44,079 nt of DNA from the NCBI GenBank assembly GCA_046081705.1, contig JBJTWK010000012.1:1-44079 (forward strand). Reading direction: 5' to 3'. Below the pieces are notes generated by a model. It saw nothing but the letters and a program-made list of their open reading frames with translations. It was not told the DNA's origin and made no database searches. Both the position numbers and the translations under genes were made by a program. The stretch comes from IMCC26256 sp046081705. Its GTDB lineage: Bacteria > Actinomycetota > Acidimicrobiia > IMCC26256. This document shows positions 37,230-44,079 of this stretch, piece after piece. Within the stretch, counting starts at the first letter, position 1. Each line of letters starts with the position of its first letter.

Positions 37230-40052
37230 GTGAGCACCCAGACGAGCAGGCATCGGCACCGGGTCGCCGGGACGCTCGCCGCCCTGACCCTGGCCGTGAC
37301 CGGCCTCCCCGGCCTGCTCGGCGGCCCGGCGGCCACCCCGGCCGGGGCGGCGATCCCGCCCGCGGCCACGGGCGGGTTCACCGGGGTCACCCCCGTGCGC
37401 CTCCTCGACACCCGCAACAACCCGGCCGGTCCGACGGGCGCGGCCAGCGGGTGCGTCGCCGGGACCCGTGGCCTGCGGGTGGTCGGGACCGGCTCCCCGG
37501 CGCCGGTCGACGCGGCCGTCGTCGCCCTCAACGTCACGGTCGTGAACCCGAGTCTCCCCGGGTTCGTCACGGTGTTCCCGGGCGGCACCTCGCTGCCCCC
37601 GGCCTCCTCACTCAACTACGTCGCCGGTCAGGTCGTCCCGAACAACGTGATCGTGAAGGTCGGCGGCTTCGGGATCGTGAACCTGTTCGCGAGCGGCGGG
37701 TGCCCGCACCTCGTCGTCGACGTCGTCGGTTACTTCGCGCCCGGCACCCCCTCGGCCGGCGGCATCACCGGCATCGAACCGGAGCGTCTCCTCGACACCC
37801 GCCGGCCCGGCGAGGGACCGTGCGTGAACGGCGTGCGCACCGCGCAGGTCGCCGGGCAGCCGTTCTCCGCGGTGCCCGCCGACGCCTCGGCCGTCGCGCT
37901 CAACGTCACGGTCGTGAGCCCGACCCTGCCCGGGTACCTCACGGTCTTCCCGAAGGGCGCCACCCAGCCGACCGCGTCGACCCTCAACTACACGCCGGGT
38001 CAGGTGGTCCCGAACGGCACCGTGGTCAAGGTCGGATCCGACGGCTCGATCGCACTGTTCGCGAACGCCGGATGCCCGAACGTCATCGTCGACGTCGTCG
38101 GGTACTTCTCGCCCGGCGCGCCGACGAGCGCGGGCGGGTTCTTCGGCGTCAACCCCTACCGCCTGCTCGACTCGCGCACCGCCGGCCAGGTGCCGTGCCT
38201 CGGCGGGACCCGCTCCTACTCGCTCACGGTCGCCGGGGTCGACGGTTCGGCGGTGCCCGCCGAGTCGCGGGCGGTGGCGCTCAACGTCACCGTCACCGGC
38301 GCCACCGTGCCCGGGTTCGTCACGGTGTACCCGTCCGGCACCACCCGGCCGACCTCGTCGAACCTCAACTACGTCGGCGGCCAGACCGTGCCGAACGGCG
38401 TGCTCGTGAAGGTCGGCACGACCCAGAGCATCGAGTTGTTCGCGAGCGGCGGCTGCCCGGACCTCATCGTCGACGTGGTCGGCGGCTTCACCGCCACCCC
38501 GATCCCCCTCGTCGACGGGTGCACGGCGTCGGGGACCCTCGTGGCGGCCTGTCGCTGGTACCAGCAGACGAGCATCGCGCCGCCGAGCACTGCGATCGGC
38601 GAGGTGGTCGGACGGCAGGCGGTGAGCGCCGACGGCCGGTACGTGGCCTTCGCCTCCGGTATCACCTCGCAGATCTTCCACCGCGACCTCGCCACCGGCC
38701 TGACCCGACTCGTGAGCCACTCGCCGACCGGCGCGCTCGGTGACGACTCGTCCTACGAGCCGGCGATCAGCGCCGACGGACGCTACGTGGTGTTCATCTC
38801 GGACGCGATCAACCTCAGCACGGTCGAGAAGACCAACTTCGTGAGCGAGGCGTACCGGTGGGACGCGACCACCGACACGCTCCTGCGCATCGGCTACGAC
38901 CCGACCCGCGTCGGCGACGAGGAACCGAACGGCGACGCGTGGAGCCCGAGCGTCAGCGACGACGGCAACCGGATCTGCATCATCTCGGACGCCGAGAACC
39001 TCGCGGTCATCGACAACCCGAGCCTCATCGGCGAGGCGCTGGTCTACACCGTGTCGACGAACTCGTGGGTCGACGCATCGAAGCAGCCGCTCATCATCTC
39101 GCCGCCGGACGGCGTCGACTCCGCACAGATCAGCGGGAACGGCCGCTACGTGGCGTTCACGTCCGACGATCCGAACGCGACCTTCGACACGAACGAGGCG
39201 GCCGACGTCTACCGGCGCGACCTCCAACTCCTCACCACGGAGTGGGTGACCCGACGCCCGACGGGCGGCCCGGCGACCGAGGGCGGCGGCGATCAGGCCA
39301 TCTCGGCCGACGGTCGCTACGTGGCCTTCGTGTCCCTCTCCAACCAGTGGGATTTCGATGCGAACGACGCCGGACTCACCTATGACGTGTTCGTCCGGGA
39401 CATGTCCACCTCGGCGGTCACCCGGGTCAGCCGTACCCCGGCGGGCGGCGTGCTCAACGGCGACTCGTACGCGCCGAGCATCAGCGCCAATGGGCGCCTC
39501 GTCTCGTACCTCACCGACGCGACGGACGCGGTGCCGGACGACACGAACGGCGTGACGGATCTCGTCGTGCGCGACACGGTGGCCGGCACGAACGTGCGCG
39601 CCTCCGTGAACCCGGCGCTCGGCCAACTCACGAGCGGCGTGTACGACTCCGTGCTGAGCGCCGACGGCAAGTACGCGGGGTGGTCCACCGCCCAGGCCGT
39701 CTTCCCGGCGGACGATCACATCGGTGCCGACTCGGTGCTCCGGTTCCTCGCCGCGACCCCGGTGATCTCGACCGTCACGCCGACCGCCCTCAGCGCCGGC
39801 ACCGCCCCGACCATCACCGTCACCGGCTCCGGGTTCGCGTCCGACGCGGTCCCGGTGGTCGACGGCGAGGGCGTCACCGTCAGCGGCGTGGCCGTCAACG
39901 CGGCGGGCACCCAGGTGACGTTCACGCTCACCGTGGCGGCCAGCGGCGCCGCCGGTCGGCACGACCTCTGGATCCGCAACCCGGGTGGGGTCGGCTTCCC
40001 GTACGGCGGGTCGGTGACCCTCGGCCGGACCGGTCTGCTGCGTGTCACCTGA
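37230..40052 (+). CDS. Secreted surface protein: three VRLLDTR repeats, seven-bladed propeller, IPT domain
   Basis: A 940-residue exported protein. Residues 1-41 are a signal peptide (basic RHRHR, hydrophobic stretch, cleavage near AGAA). Three repeats of about 120 residues follow at 50-170, 179-293 and 303-420. Each has RLLDTR or RLLDSR, VALNVTV, the FVTVFPxG type strand, a Cys pair and IVDVVGYF. Residues 440-840 hold seven SADGRYVAF-type blades of a PD40/TolB-like propeller. The last 90 residues are an IPT/TIG domain (SAGTAPTITVTGSGF). The GTG at 37230 gives the signal peptide. No LPXTG anchor is seen. A role in adhesion or wall association is inferred. Confidence 0.82.
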   Translation: MSTQTSRHRHRVAGTLAALTLAVTGLPGLLGGPAATPAGAAIPPAATGGFTGVTPVRLLDTRNNPAGPTGAASGCVAGTRGLRVVGTGSPAPVDAAVVALNVTVVNPSLPGFVTVFPGGTSLPPASSLNYVAGQVVPNNVIVKVGGFGIVNLFASGGCPHLVVDVVGYFAPGTPSAGGITGIEPERLLDTRRPGEGPCVNGVRTAQVAGQPFSAVPADASAVALNVTVVSPTLPGYLTVFPKGATQPTASTLNYTPGQVVPNGTVVKVGSDGSIALFANAGCPNVIVDVVGYFSPGAPTSAGGFFGVNPYRLLDSRTAGQVPCLGGTRSYSLTVAGVDGSAVPAESRAVALNVTVTGATVPGFVTVYPSGTTRPTSSNLNYVGGQTVPNGVLVKVGTTQSIELFASGGCPDLIVDVVGGFTATPIPLVDGCTASGTLVAACRWYQQTSIAPPSTAIGEVVGRQAVSADGRYVAFASGITSQIFHRDLATGLTRLVSHSPTGALGDDSSYEPAISADGRYVVFISDAINLSTVEKTNFVSEAYRWDATTDTLLRIGYDPTRVGDEEPNGDAWSPSVSDDGNRICIISDAENLAVIDNPSLIGEALVYTVSTNSWVDASKQPLIISPPDGVDSAQISGNGRYVAFTSDDPNATFDTNEAADVYRRDLQLLTTEWVTRRPTGGPATEGGGDQAISADGRYVAFVSLSNQWDFDANDAGLTYDVFVRDMSTSAVTRVSRTPAGGVLNGDSYAPSISANGRLVSYLTDATDAVPDDTNGVTDLVVRDTVAGTNVRASVNPALGQLTSGVYDSVLSADGKYAGWSTAQAVFPADDHIGADSVLRFLAATPVISTVTPTALSAGTAPTITVTGSGFASDAVPVVDGEGVTVSGVAVNAAGTQVTFTLTVAASGAAGRHDLWIRNPGGVGFPYGGSVTLGRTGLLRVT

Positions 40053-40066
40053 GGCCGTCGCGCCGG

Positions 40067-40072
40067 TACCCT
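40067..40072 (+). promoter_or_regulatory. -10 box of a probable leaderless promoter for the phosphatase gene
   Basis: TACCCT is followed by 7 nt and the ATG at 40080. No Shine-Dalgarno sequence is visible in this short gap. Confidence 0.45.
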
Positions 40073-40079
40073 GCCGGAC

Positions 40080-41627
40080 ATGACCCAGGCCGACGTCCCG
40101 CCCCGCGCCGCCACGGAACTCGCGCCCGAGCGCGCCGAGTCGGCGGCCGCCGCCCTCGAGGTGCTGCTCGACGCCTCGCTCGAGCCGATCGTCGACATGG
40201 TGCTGCTCGCCCGGGACGGCGGGTACGAGGCGCTCACGCACGACGGACGCACCCGGTTCCGACGGACGGGACCGGGGGTCGACGACTTCGAGGTGCTCAC
40301 CACCGAGGGGGCCGATCCGCTGGCCGACCGGTCGACCGACCGCTTCGCGCCGCTCGAGGCCGAACGGGCGAACCTCCACCCCCACCGCTCGGAGAACGCG
40401 TACCCCCACGCGTTCGACCAGATCGCGCAGCTCTTCGACCACTCGGCCGCGCCCGACCTCGCGGTGATCCACTCGGCCGCCCACAACTGGGAGGACCAGG
40501 GCGGCCACCTCGGCGAGCACGGTTCGATCGGTGTCGTGCAGGCCCGGGCGCCGTTCATCGTGGCGGGCGCCGGCGTGCGCGCCGACGGGTTCGTGACCCG
40601 CAGCGCGCGTCTCGTCGACGTCGCCCCGACGGTCGCGCACCTGCTCGGCTGCGCACCGCTCGACGAGGCCGGCACCTACGTCGCCGGGCAGGACGGCGAG
40701 GTCCGGCTCGACCTCGTCGACGAGGGCGCCCGCCGACCCCGCCACGTCGTGCTCGTGCTCTGGGACGGCACGAATCCGAACGTGCTGTACGACATGGCCC
40801 GCCGGGGGGAGGCGCCGAACGTCGCCCGGCTCATCGAGATGGGTACCGCGTACGAGCACGGCGCGATGTCGGGACTCCCGACCGTGACGCTCGCGAACCA
40901 CACCTCGATCGCCACCGGCCGCCTCCCCGGCCACCACGGCATCCTCAACAACGCGTGGTACGACCGGGCCCGGGGCGCGCAGGTGATCACGAACTCCGAG
41001 ATCACCTGGGCGACGGCGATGGACCACTGCTTCCCCGGCGTCGAGTCGATCCACACCGCCGTACACCGGACCTGGGCGGACGCATTCACCGCCTCGGTGA
41101 ACGAACCCTGCGACATCGATGCCGACTTCTCGACGTTCGGCTTCTTCCGACGGGGCGAGGTGCCGCCGATCCCGAAGTCCCCGCTCGGCCTGCCGCACAC
41201 GACCGAGCGGTTCGTGCGACCGTCGAAGGACTACGCCTGGTCCTCGATCATGGACCACATGAGCGCCGAGCAGGCCATGGGGATCTGGAGCGGCCACTAC
41301 CGCGACGTCACGTACGAGCGGCCGCGCTTCATGTTCGCGAACTTCACGCTCACCGACGCCGCGATGCACGAGGGTGGTCCGCACTCCGAGATGGCCGCAG
41401 CCGCGATCCGCGACTCCGACGCCCGCCTCGGGGGGATCATGGCCGCGGTCGAGGCGGCGGGCGCGTTCGACGACACCGCGTGGGTCGTCGTCGCCGACCA
41501 CGGGATGGAGCAGAACGACCGCTCCGTCACCGGCGACTGGGGTGCCGCCCTCCGGGAGGCCGGCGTCACCTTCCGCGACGAGGCGTACTCGTTCCTCTAC
41601 CTCGACGAGGAGTTCGTCGAGGCCTGA
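40080..41627 (+). CDS. Alkaline-phosphatase-superfamily enzyme, apparently circularly permuted
   Basis: A 515-residue nucleotide-pyrophosphatase/phosphodiesterase-like protein. The second part carries the classical N-terminal and middle motifs: metal Asp in LVLWDG (D229), nucleophile Thr270 in PTVTLANHTSIATG, TDAAMHEGG (D426, H430) and VVADHGM (D473, H474). The chain then ends soon after. The missing last metal-His segment is found instead at the N-terminus as GEHGSIGVVQARAPFIVAGAGV (H147), followed by LVDVAPTVAHLLG. A circular permutation is inferred. No signal peptide is seen, so it looks cytosolic. It lies 27 nt after the surface protein gene. Confidence 0.82.
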   Translation: MTQADVPPRAATELAPERAESAAAALEVLLDASLEPIVDMVLLARDGGYEALTHDGRTRFRRTGPGVDDFEVLTTEGADPLADRSTDRFAPLEAERANLHPHRSENAYPHAFDQIAQLFDHSAAPDLAVIHSAAHNWEDQGGHLGEHGSIGVVQARAPFIVAGAGVRADGFVTRSARLVDVAPTVAHLLGCAPLDEAGTYVAGQDGEVRLDLVDEGARRPRHVVLVLWDGTNPNVLYDMARRGEAPNVARLIEMGTAYEHGAMSGLPTVTLANHTSIATGRLPGHHGILNNAWYDRARGAQVITNSEITWATAMDHCFPGVESIHTAVHRTWADAFTASVNEPCDIDADFSTFGFFRRGEVPPIPKSPLGLPHTTERFVRPSKDYAWSSIMDHMSAEQAMGIWSGHYRDVTYERPRFMFANFTLTDAAMHEGGPHSEMAAAAIRDSDARLGGIMAAVEAAGAFDDTAWVVVADHGMEQNDRSVTGDWGAALREAGVTFRDEAYSFLYLDEEFVEA

Positions 41628-41660
41628 CCGACGCGCGTCCGGAGCCGTCCGCAGCGCCGG

Positions 41661-41666
41661 TAGATT
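41661..41666 (+). promoter_or_regulatory. Possible -10 box upstream of the SGNH-like gene
   Basis: TAGATT, the same hexamer as the mdh -10, lies 54 nt before the ATG at 41721. No convincing -35 is seen. Confidence 0.3.
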
Positions 41667-41678
41667 CGGCGGCCTCGA

Positions 41679-41699
41679 GGGGTCGGACCGCCCGACCCC
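41679..41699 (+). terminator. Hairpin between the phosphatase and SGNH-like genes
   Basis: An 8-bp stem (GGGGTCGG and CCGACCCC) with a 5-nt loop, 51 nt past the phosphatase stop. It may be a terminator for the phosphatase gene or a leader structure of the next one. Confidence 0.4.
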
Positions 41700-41720
41700 G
41701 GTGCGCCGGTGGGGGGTGCG

Positions 41721-42755
41721 ATGCGCGATCGGGACGGTTCGTCGCCGCGCGCCGTCGGACACCGGCGCGGGCTCGGCGTCGTGATCGGTGCCCTCGCCGT
41801 CCTGCTCGTCGCCGAAGCGGCCGTACGGGTCCTCGAGCCCCGACTCCCCGAGCCCCGCGACTGGTTCTCCCCCTCGGCCGCCCGACTCGTGCGCGAGATG
41901 GATGCGGCGGAGCGTGCGGGTGCCACCGGCGGCTTCGTCGTGGCGGGATCCTCGATGGCCGGTCGCGACCTCGTCCCCGATCGGGTCGTGACCGAGCGCT
42001 GGTACCCCGCTCGCAGCGTCGCGCTCGCCGGTGGGGGGCAGACCACGGTGCAGGAGCGCTGGCTCACCGGGGAGGTCGAGCCCCGACTCCGTCCCGACGC
42101 CGTGCTCTGGGGCATCTCGTCGCTCGACTTCAACGCGACCCGCCGGGCCGACACGATCGACCGCTACGCGGCCGCCCGCGCCACCTGCACGGACCGGTTC
42201 GGCGCGGCTGACCGGGCCCTCGCCCGCACCTCGGCGCTCGCCCGCCACCGCGACGCACTGCGGGACCCATACCTCATGCTGCAGGTGCTCACCGGGGCGG
42301 ACGAGTCCGACGCACTGCCCGACCGCCGCGGCGACGACGTCATGCAGTTCGTCACGGGGTACCGCGACCTCCCCCCGGCGAAACTGGCCCGGCTGCGGGC
42401 CGAGGAGGCGGCCTTCGCCCGCGACACGCAGTTGCGCGACTTCGAGATCGGCGACGACGAGGTCGCGGCCTACCGCAGCACCCTGCGGTCCCTGCGCCGG
42501 ACCACCGATCGGGCCGTCGTGGTGATCATGCCGGTCACCCAGGAGTACATCGACGCCCACCCCGACGGCGCCCGCGACTACGAGCGTTGGGTCCGGGTCG
42601 TCACCCGCGTCGCCCGCGAGGAGGGCGTGGCGATCCTCGACGAGACCCGGGCCATGCCCGACGAGGCGTTCCGCGACCTCGAGCACCTCGACGTCGAGGG
42701 CGCCGCGGCCTTCTCGGACCGCCTGCGCACGACCCTCGAGGGGATGGGGTGGTGA
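41721..42755 (+). CDS. Membrane-anchored SGNH/DltD-like protein
   Basis: A 344-residue protein with an N-terminal TM anchor (residues 17-35, GLGVVIGALAVLLVAEAA). FVVAGSSMAGRDL gives the block I serine, LWGISSLDFN is a possible block III, and DLEHLDVEGAAAFSDRL fits the DxxH of block V. Such SGNH/AlgX/DltD-type proteins act with an MBOAT protein to O-acylate cell-surface polymers, and the MBOAT gene starts 2 nt after the stop. Start ATG at 41721; a GTG at 41709 is possible. The family call is by motif order and partner. Confidence 0.75.
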   Translation: MRDRDGSSPRAVGHRRGLGVVIGALAVLLVAEAAVRVLEPRLPEPRDWFSPSAARLVREMDAAERAGATGGFVVAGSSMAGRDLVPDRVVTERWYPARSVALAGGGQTTVQERWLTGEVEPRLRPDAVLWGISSLDFNATRRADTIDRYAAARATCTDRFGAADRALARTSALARHRDALRDPYLMLQVLTGADESDALPDRRGDDVMQFVTGYRDLPPAKLARLRAEEAAFARDTQLRDFEIGDDEVAAYRSTLRSLRRTTDRAVVVIMPVTQEYIDAHPDGARDYERWVRVVTRVAREEGVAILDETRAMPDEAFRDLEHLDVEGAAAFSDRLRTTLEGMGW

Positions 42756-42756
42756 C

Positions 42757-44079
42757 GTGAGCTTCAACTCGCTGCAGTTCATCCTGCTGCTCGTCGTCGT
42801 GGTGCTCACCTACTGGCGCCTGCGGTTGCGGGGGCAGAACCGCCTGCTCCTCGTCGCGTCGTACGTGTTCTACGGCTGGTGGGACTGGCGGTTCCTCGTC
42901 CTCCTCATCGTCACCACGGTCGTCGACTTCGCCATCGGCATCCGGATCGAGGAGGCCGTGGGCGAGCGGGCGAAACGGGTCTGGCTCGTCTCCCAGTTGG
43001 TGTTCAACCTCGGGATCCTCGCGTTCTTCAAGTACGCGAACTTCTTCATCGACTCGGCCCAGCAGGTGGCCGACGCGCTCGGACTCGAGTGGAGCGCCCC
43101 GGTGCTCCGGATCATCCTCCCGGTCGGCATCTCGTTCTTCGTGTTCCACGAGATCTCGTACGCGGTCGACATCTTCCGGGGCCGCCTGCGGGCCGAACGC
43201 AACCTCGCCACGTACGCGCTCTTCATCGCGTACTTCCCCCTGCTGGCCGCCGGCCCGATCGAGCGGGCCTGGCACCTGCTCCCGCAGTTGCGCACGGAAC
43301 GGCGGCGGCCGAACCGCGACCAGGTGTACTCGGGGATCGTGCTCATCATCACCGGCATCTTCAAGAAGGTGGTGATCGCCGACACCGTCGCGGTGGTCGC
43401 GAACTCCGTGTTCGCACGGCCCGAGGGCCGGGGCTTCATCCCGTTGGCGGTCGGCGCGGTCGCGTTCGCGATCCAGATCTACGGCGACTTCTCCGGGTAC
43501 ACCGACGTCGCACGCGGGACCTCGCGGCTGCTCGGCATCGAGGTGTTCCGGAACTTCGAGCAGCCGTACCTGTCGACGTCGATCACGCAGTTCTGGCGGA
43601 CCTGGCACATCTCGCTGTCGTCATGGCTGCACGACTACCTGTACATCCCGCTCGGCGGCAACCAACGGGGACGGTTCGCCACCTACCGCAACCTCTTCCT
43701 CGTGATGCTCATCGGCGGGCTGTGGCACGGCGCGGCGTGGACGTTCGTGATCTGGGGTGGTCTGCACGGTCTCGCGCTCGCGGTGCACCGCGCCCTGGGC
43801 GCCTACGAACCCCGGGGTCGACCGGCGGTCCCGCGCCTGCGTGACGTCCCGAAGATCCTCGGCACCTTCACGTTCGTGACCGCGCTCTGGGTGTTCTTCC
43901 GGGCCACGACGCTCGGTGACGCGTTCGACTTCTTCCGGAACATGGCGAACGGGCCGATCGGATCGGTCCCGGGCGCGTGGAAGGCGGACCTCCTGACGGT
44001 CGGTCTCCTCGCCGCCCTCGTGCTCGCGATGGACCTCGTCGAGCGGCGGCGGGAGGTGCTGCGGCCGCTCCAGTGGTCA
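42757..44079 (+). CDS. MBOAT-family membrane O-acyltransferase (partial, 3' end off the window)
   Basis: The first 441 codons of an AlgI/DltB-type O-acyltransferase. Many TM helices are visible (FILLLVVVVLTYW, FLVLLIVTTVVDFAIG, LGILAFFKYANFF). The conserved PVGISFFVFHEISYAVDIFRG segment, FWRTWHISLSSWLHDYLYIPLGG and the catalytic His region GLWHGAAW (His324) followed by GGLHG (His337) are present. It starts with GTG at 42757, 2 nt after the SGNH-like gene, so the two are coupled. The polymer acetylated is not known. Confidence 0.93.
   Translation, partial: MSFNSLQFILLLVVVVLTYWRLRLRGQNRLLLVASYVFYGWWDWRFLVLLIVTTVVDFAIGIRIEEAVGERAKRVWLVSQLVFNLGILAFFKYANFFIDSAQQVADALGLEWSAPVLRIILPVGISFFVFHEISYAVDIFRGRLRAERNLATYALFIAYFPLLAAGPIERAWHLLPQLRTERRRPNRDQVYSGIVLIITGIFKKVVIADTVAVVANSVFARPEGRGFIPLAVGAVAFAIQIYGDFSGYTDVARGTSRLLGIEVFRNFEQPYLSTSITQFWRTWHISLSSWLHDYLYIPLGGNQRGRFATYRNLFLVMLIGGLWHGAAWTFVIWGGLHGLALAVHRALGAYEPRGRPAVPRLRDVPKILGTFTFVTALWVFFRATTLGDAFDFFRNMANGPIGSVPGAWKADLLTVGLLAALVLAMDLVERRREVLRPLQWS

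Noticed and set aside
37608..42809. A 1733-codon open frame on the minus strand, opposite the surface protein, phosphatase and SGNH genes
   Set aside because: It has no recognisable motif and low-complexity Arg/Gly/Val-rich composition. It is antisense to three well-supported genes, a common effect of high GC.

Overview
The window is about 44 kb of chromosomal DNA with very high GC (roughly 70% by eye) and dense coding. It reads as an actinobacterial core genome. The best fit is a marine or freshwater Acidimicrobiia-type actinomycete: GTG starts are common, stop/start overlaps of the GTGA type recur, -10 boxes of TANNNT type sit exactly 7 nt before start codons (leaderless mRNAs), a CBS-less GuaB3-type protein precedes guaA, and several proteins have architectures I associate with that class. 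This placement is inference; there is no rRNA gene in the window. I see no IS element, phage, CRISPR array or tRNA.

Layout. 1-8.1 kb (minus strand): a partial ogt, mdh, a J-domain protein, folD with a coupled zinc-ribbon membrane protein, purH, purN, then sucC-sucD and a free-standing B12-binding domain protein. This is central carbon plus one-carbon and purine metabolism. 8.2-18.6 kb: a membrane protein of unknown function, the PcrA/UvrD helicase, D-aminoacyl-tRNA deacylase, a flavin-reductase-like protein, a TerB-like/Coq4-like fusion, guaA and guaB3, a Nudix hydrolase and an acyl-CoA synthetase. A 51-bp tandem repeat lies between guaA and the Coq4-like gene. 18.6-20.7 kb: an arsenic island. 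arsR is divergent from arsI, a frameshifted MIP channel gene and arsC, with two ArsR-type palindromes in the shared promoter. 20.7-23.2 kb: a groES gene without groEL under a CIRCE element, then a PepSY membrane protein coupled to a His-rich lipoprotein.

23.3-36.9 kb is one long minus-strand run: rplM, rpsI, glmM, a 1153-residue glmS, acpS, nnr, a CBS protein, alr, an alpha/beta hydrolase, an iron-sulfur uracil-DNA glycosylase, tsaE, tsaB, rimI and tsaD. Many junctions overlap by 4 nt. It joins ribosomal proteins, amino-sugar and D-alanine precursors for the cell wall, and the t6A tRNA-modification genes. 37.2-44.1 kb (plus strand) is an envelope region: a secreted 940-residue repeat/beta-propeller/IPT protein, an apparently circularly permuted alkaline-phosphatase-superfamily enzyme, an SGNH-like protein and an MBOAT O-acyltransferase that runs off the window.

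The observations most worth following are (i) a 54-bp nested palindrome inserted in frame inside nnr, with lower GC and rare codons, resembling an in-frame palindromic mobile element; (ii) the permuted phosphatase, whose last metal-binding segment appears to lie at the N-terminus; (iii) the enlarged GlmS; (iv) the TerB/Coq4 fusion; and (v) the 51-bp repeat that carries the guaA stop codon and supplies the next gene's ribosome binding site.
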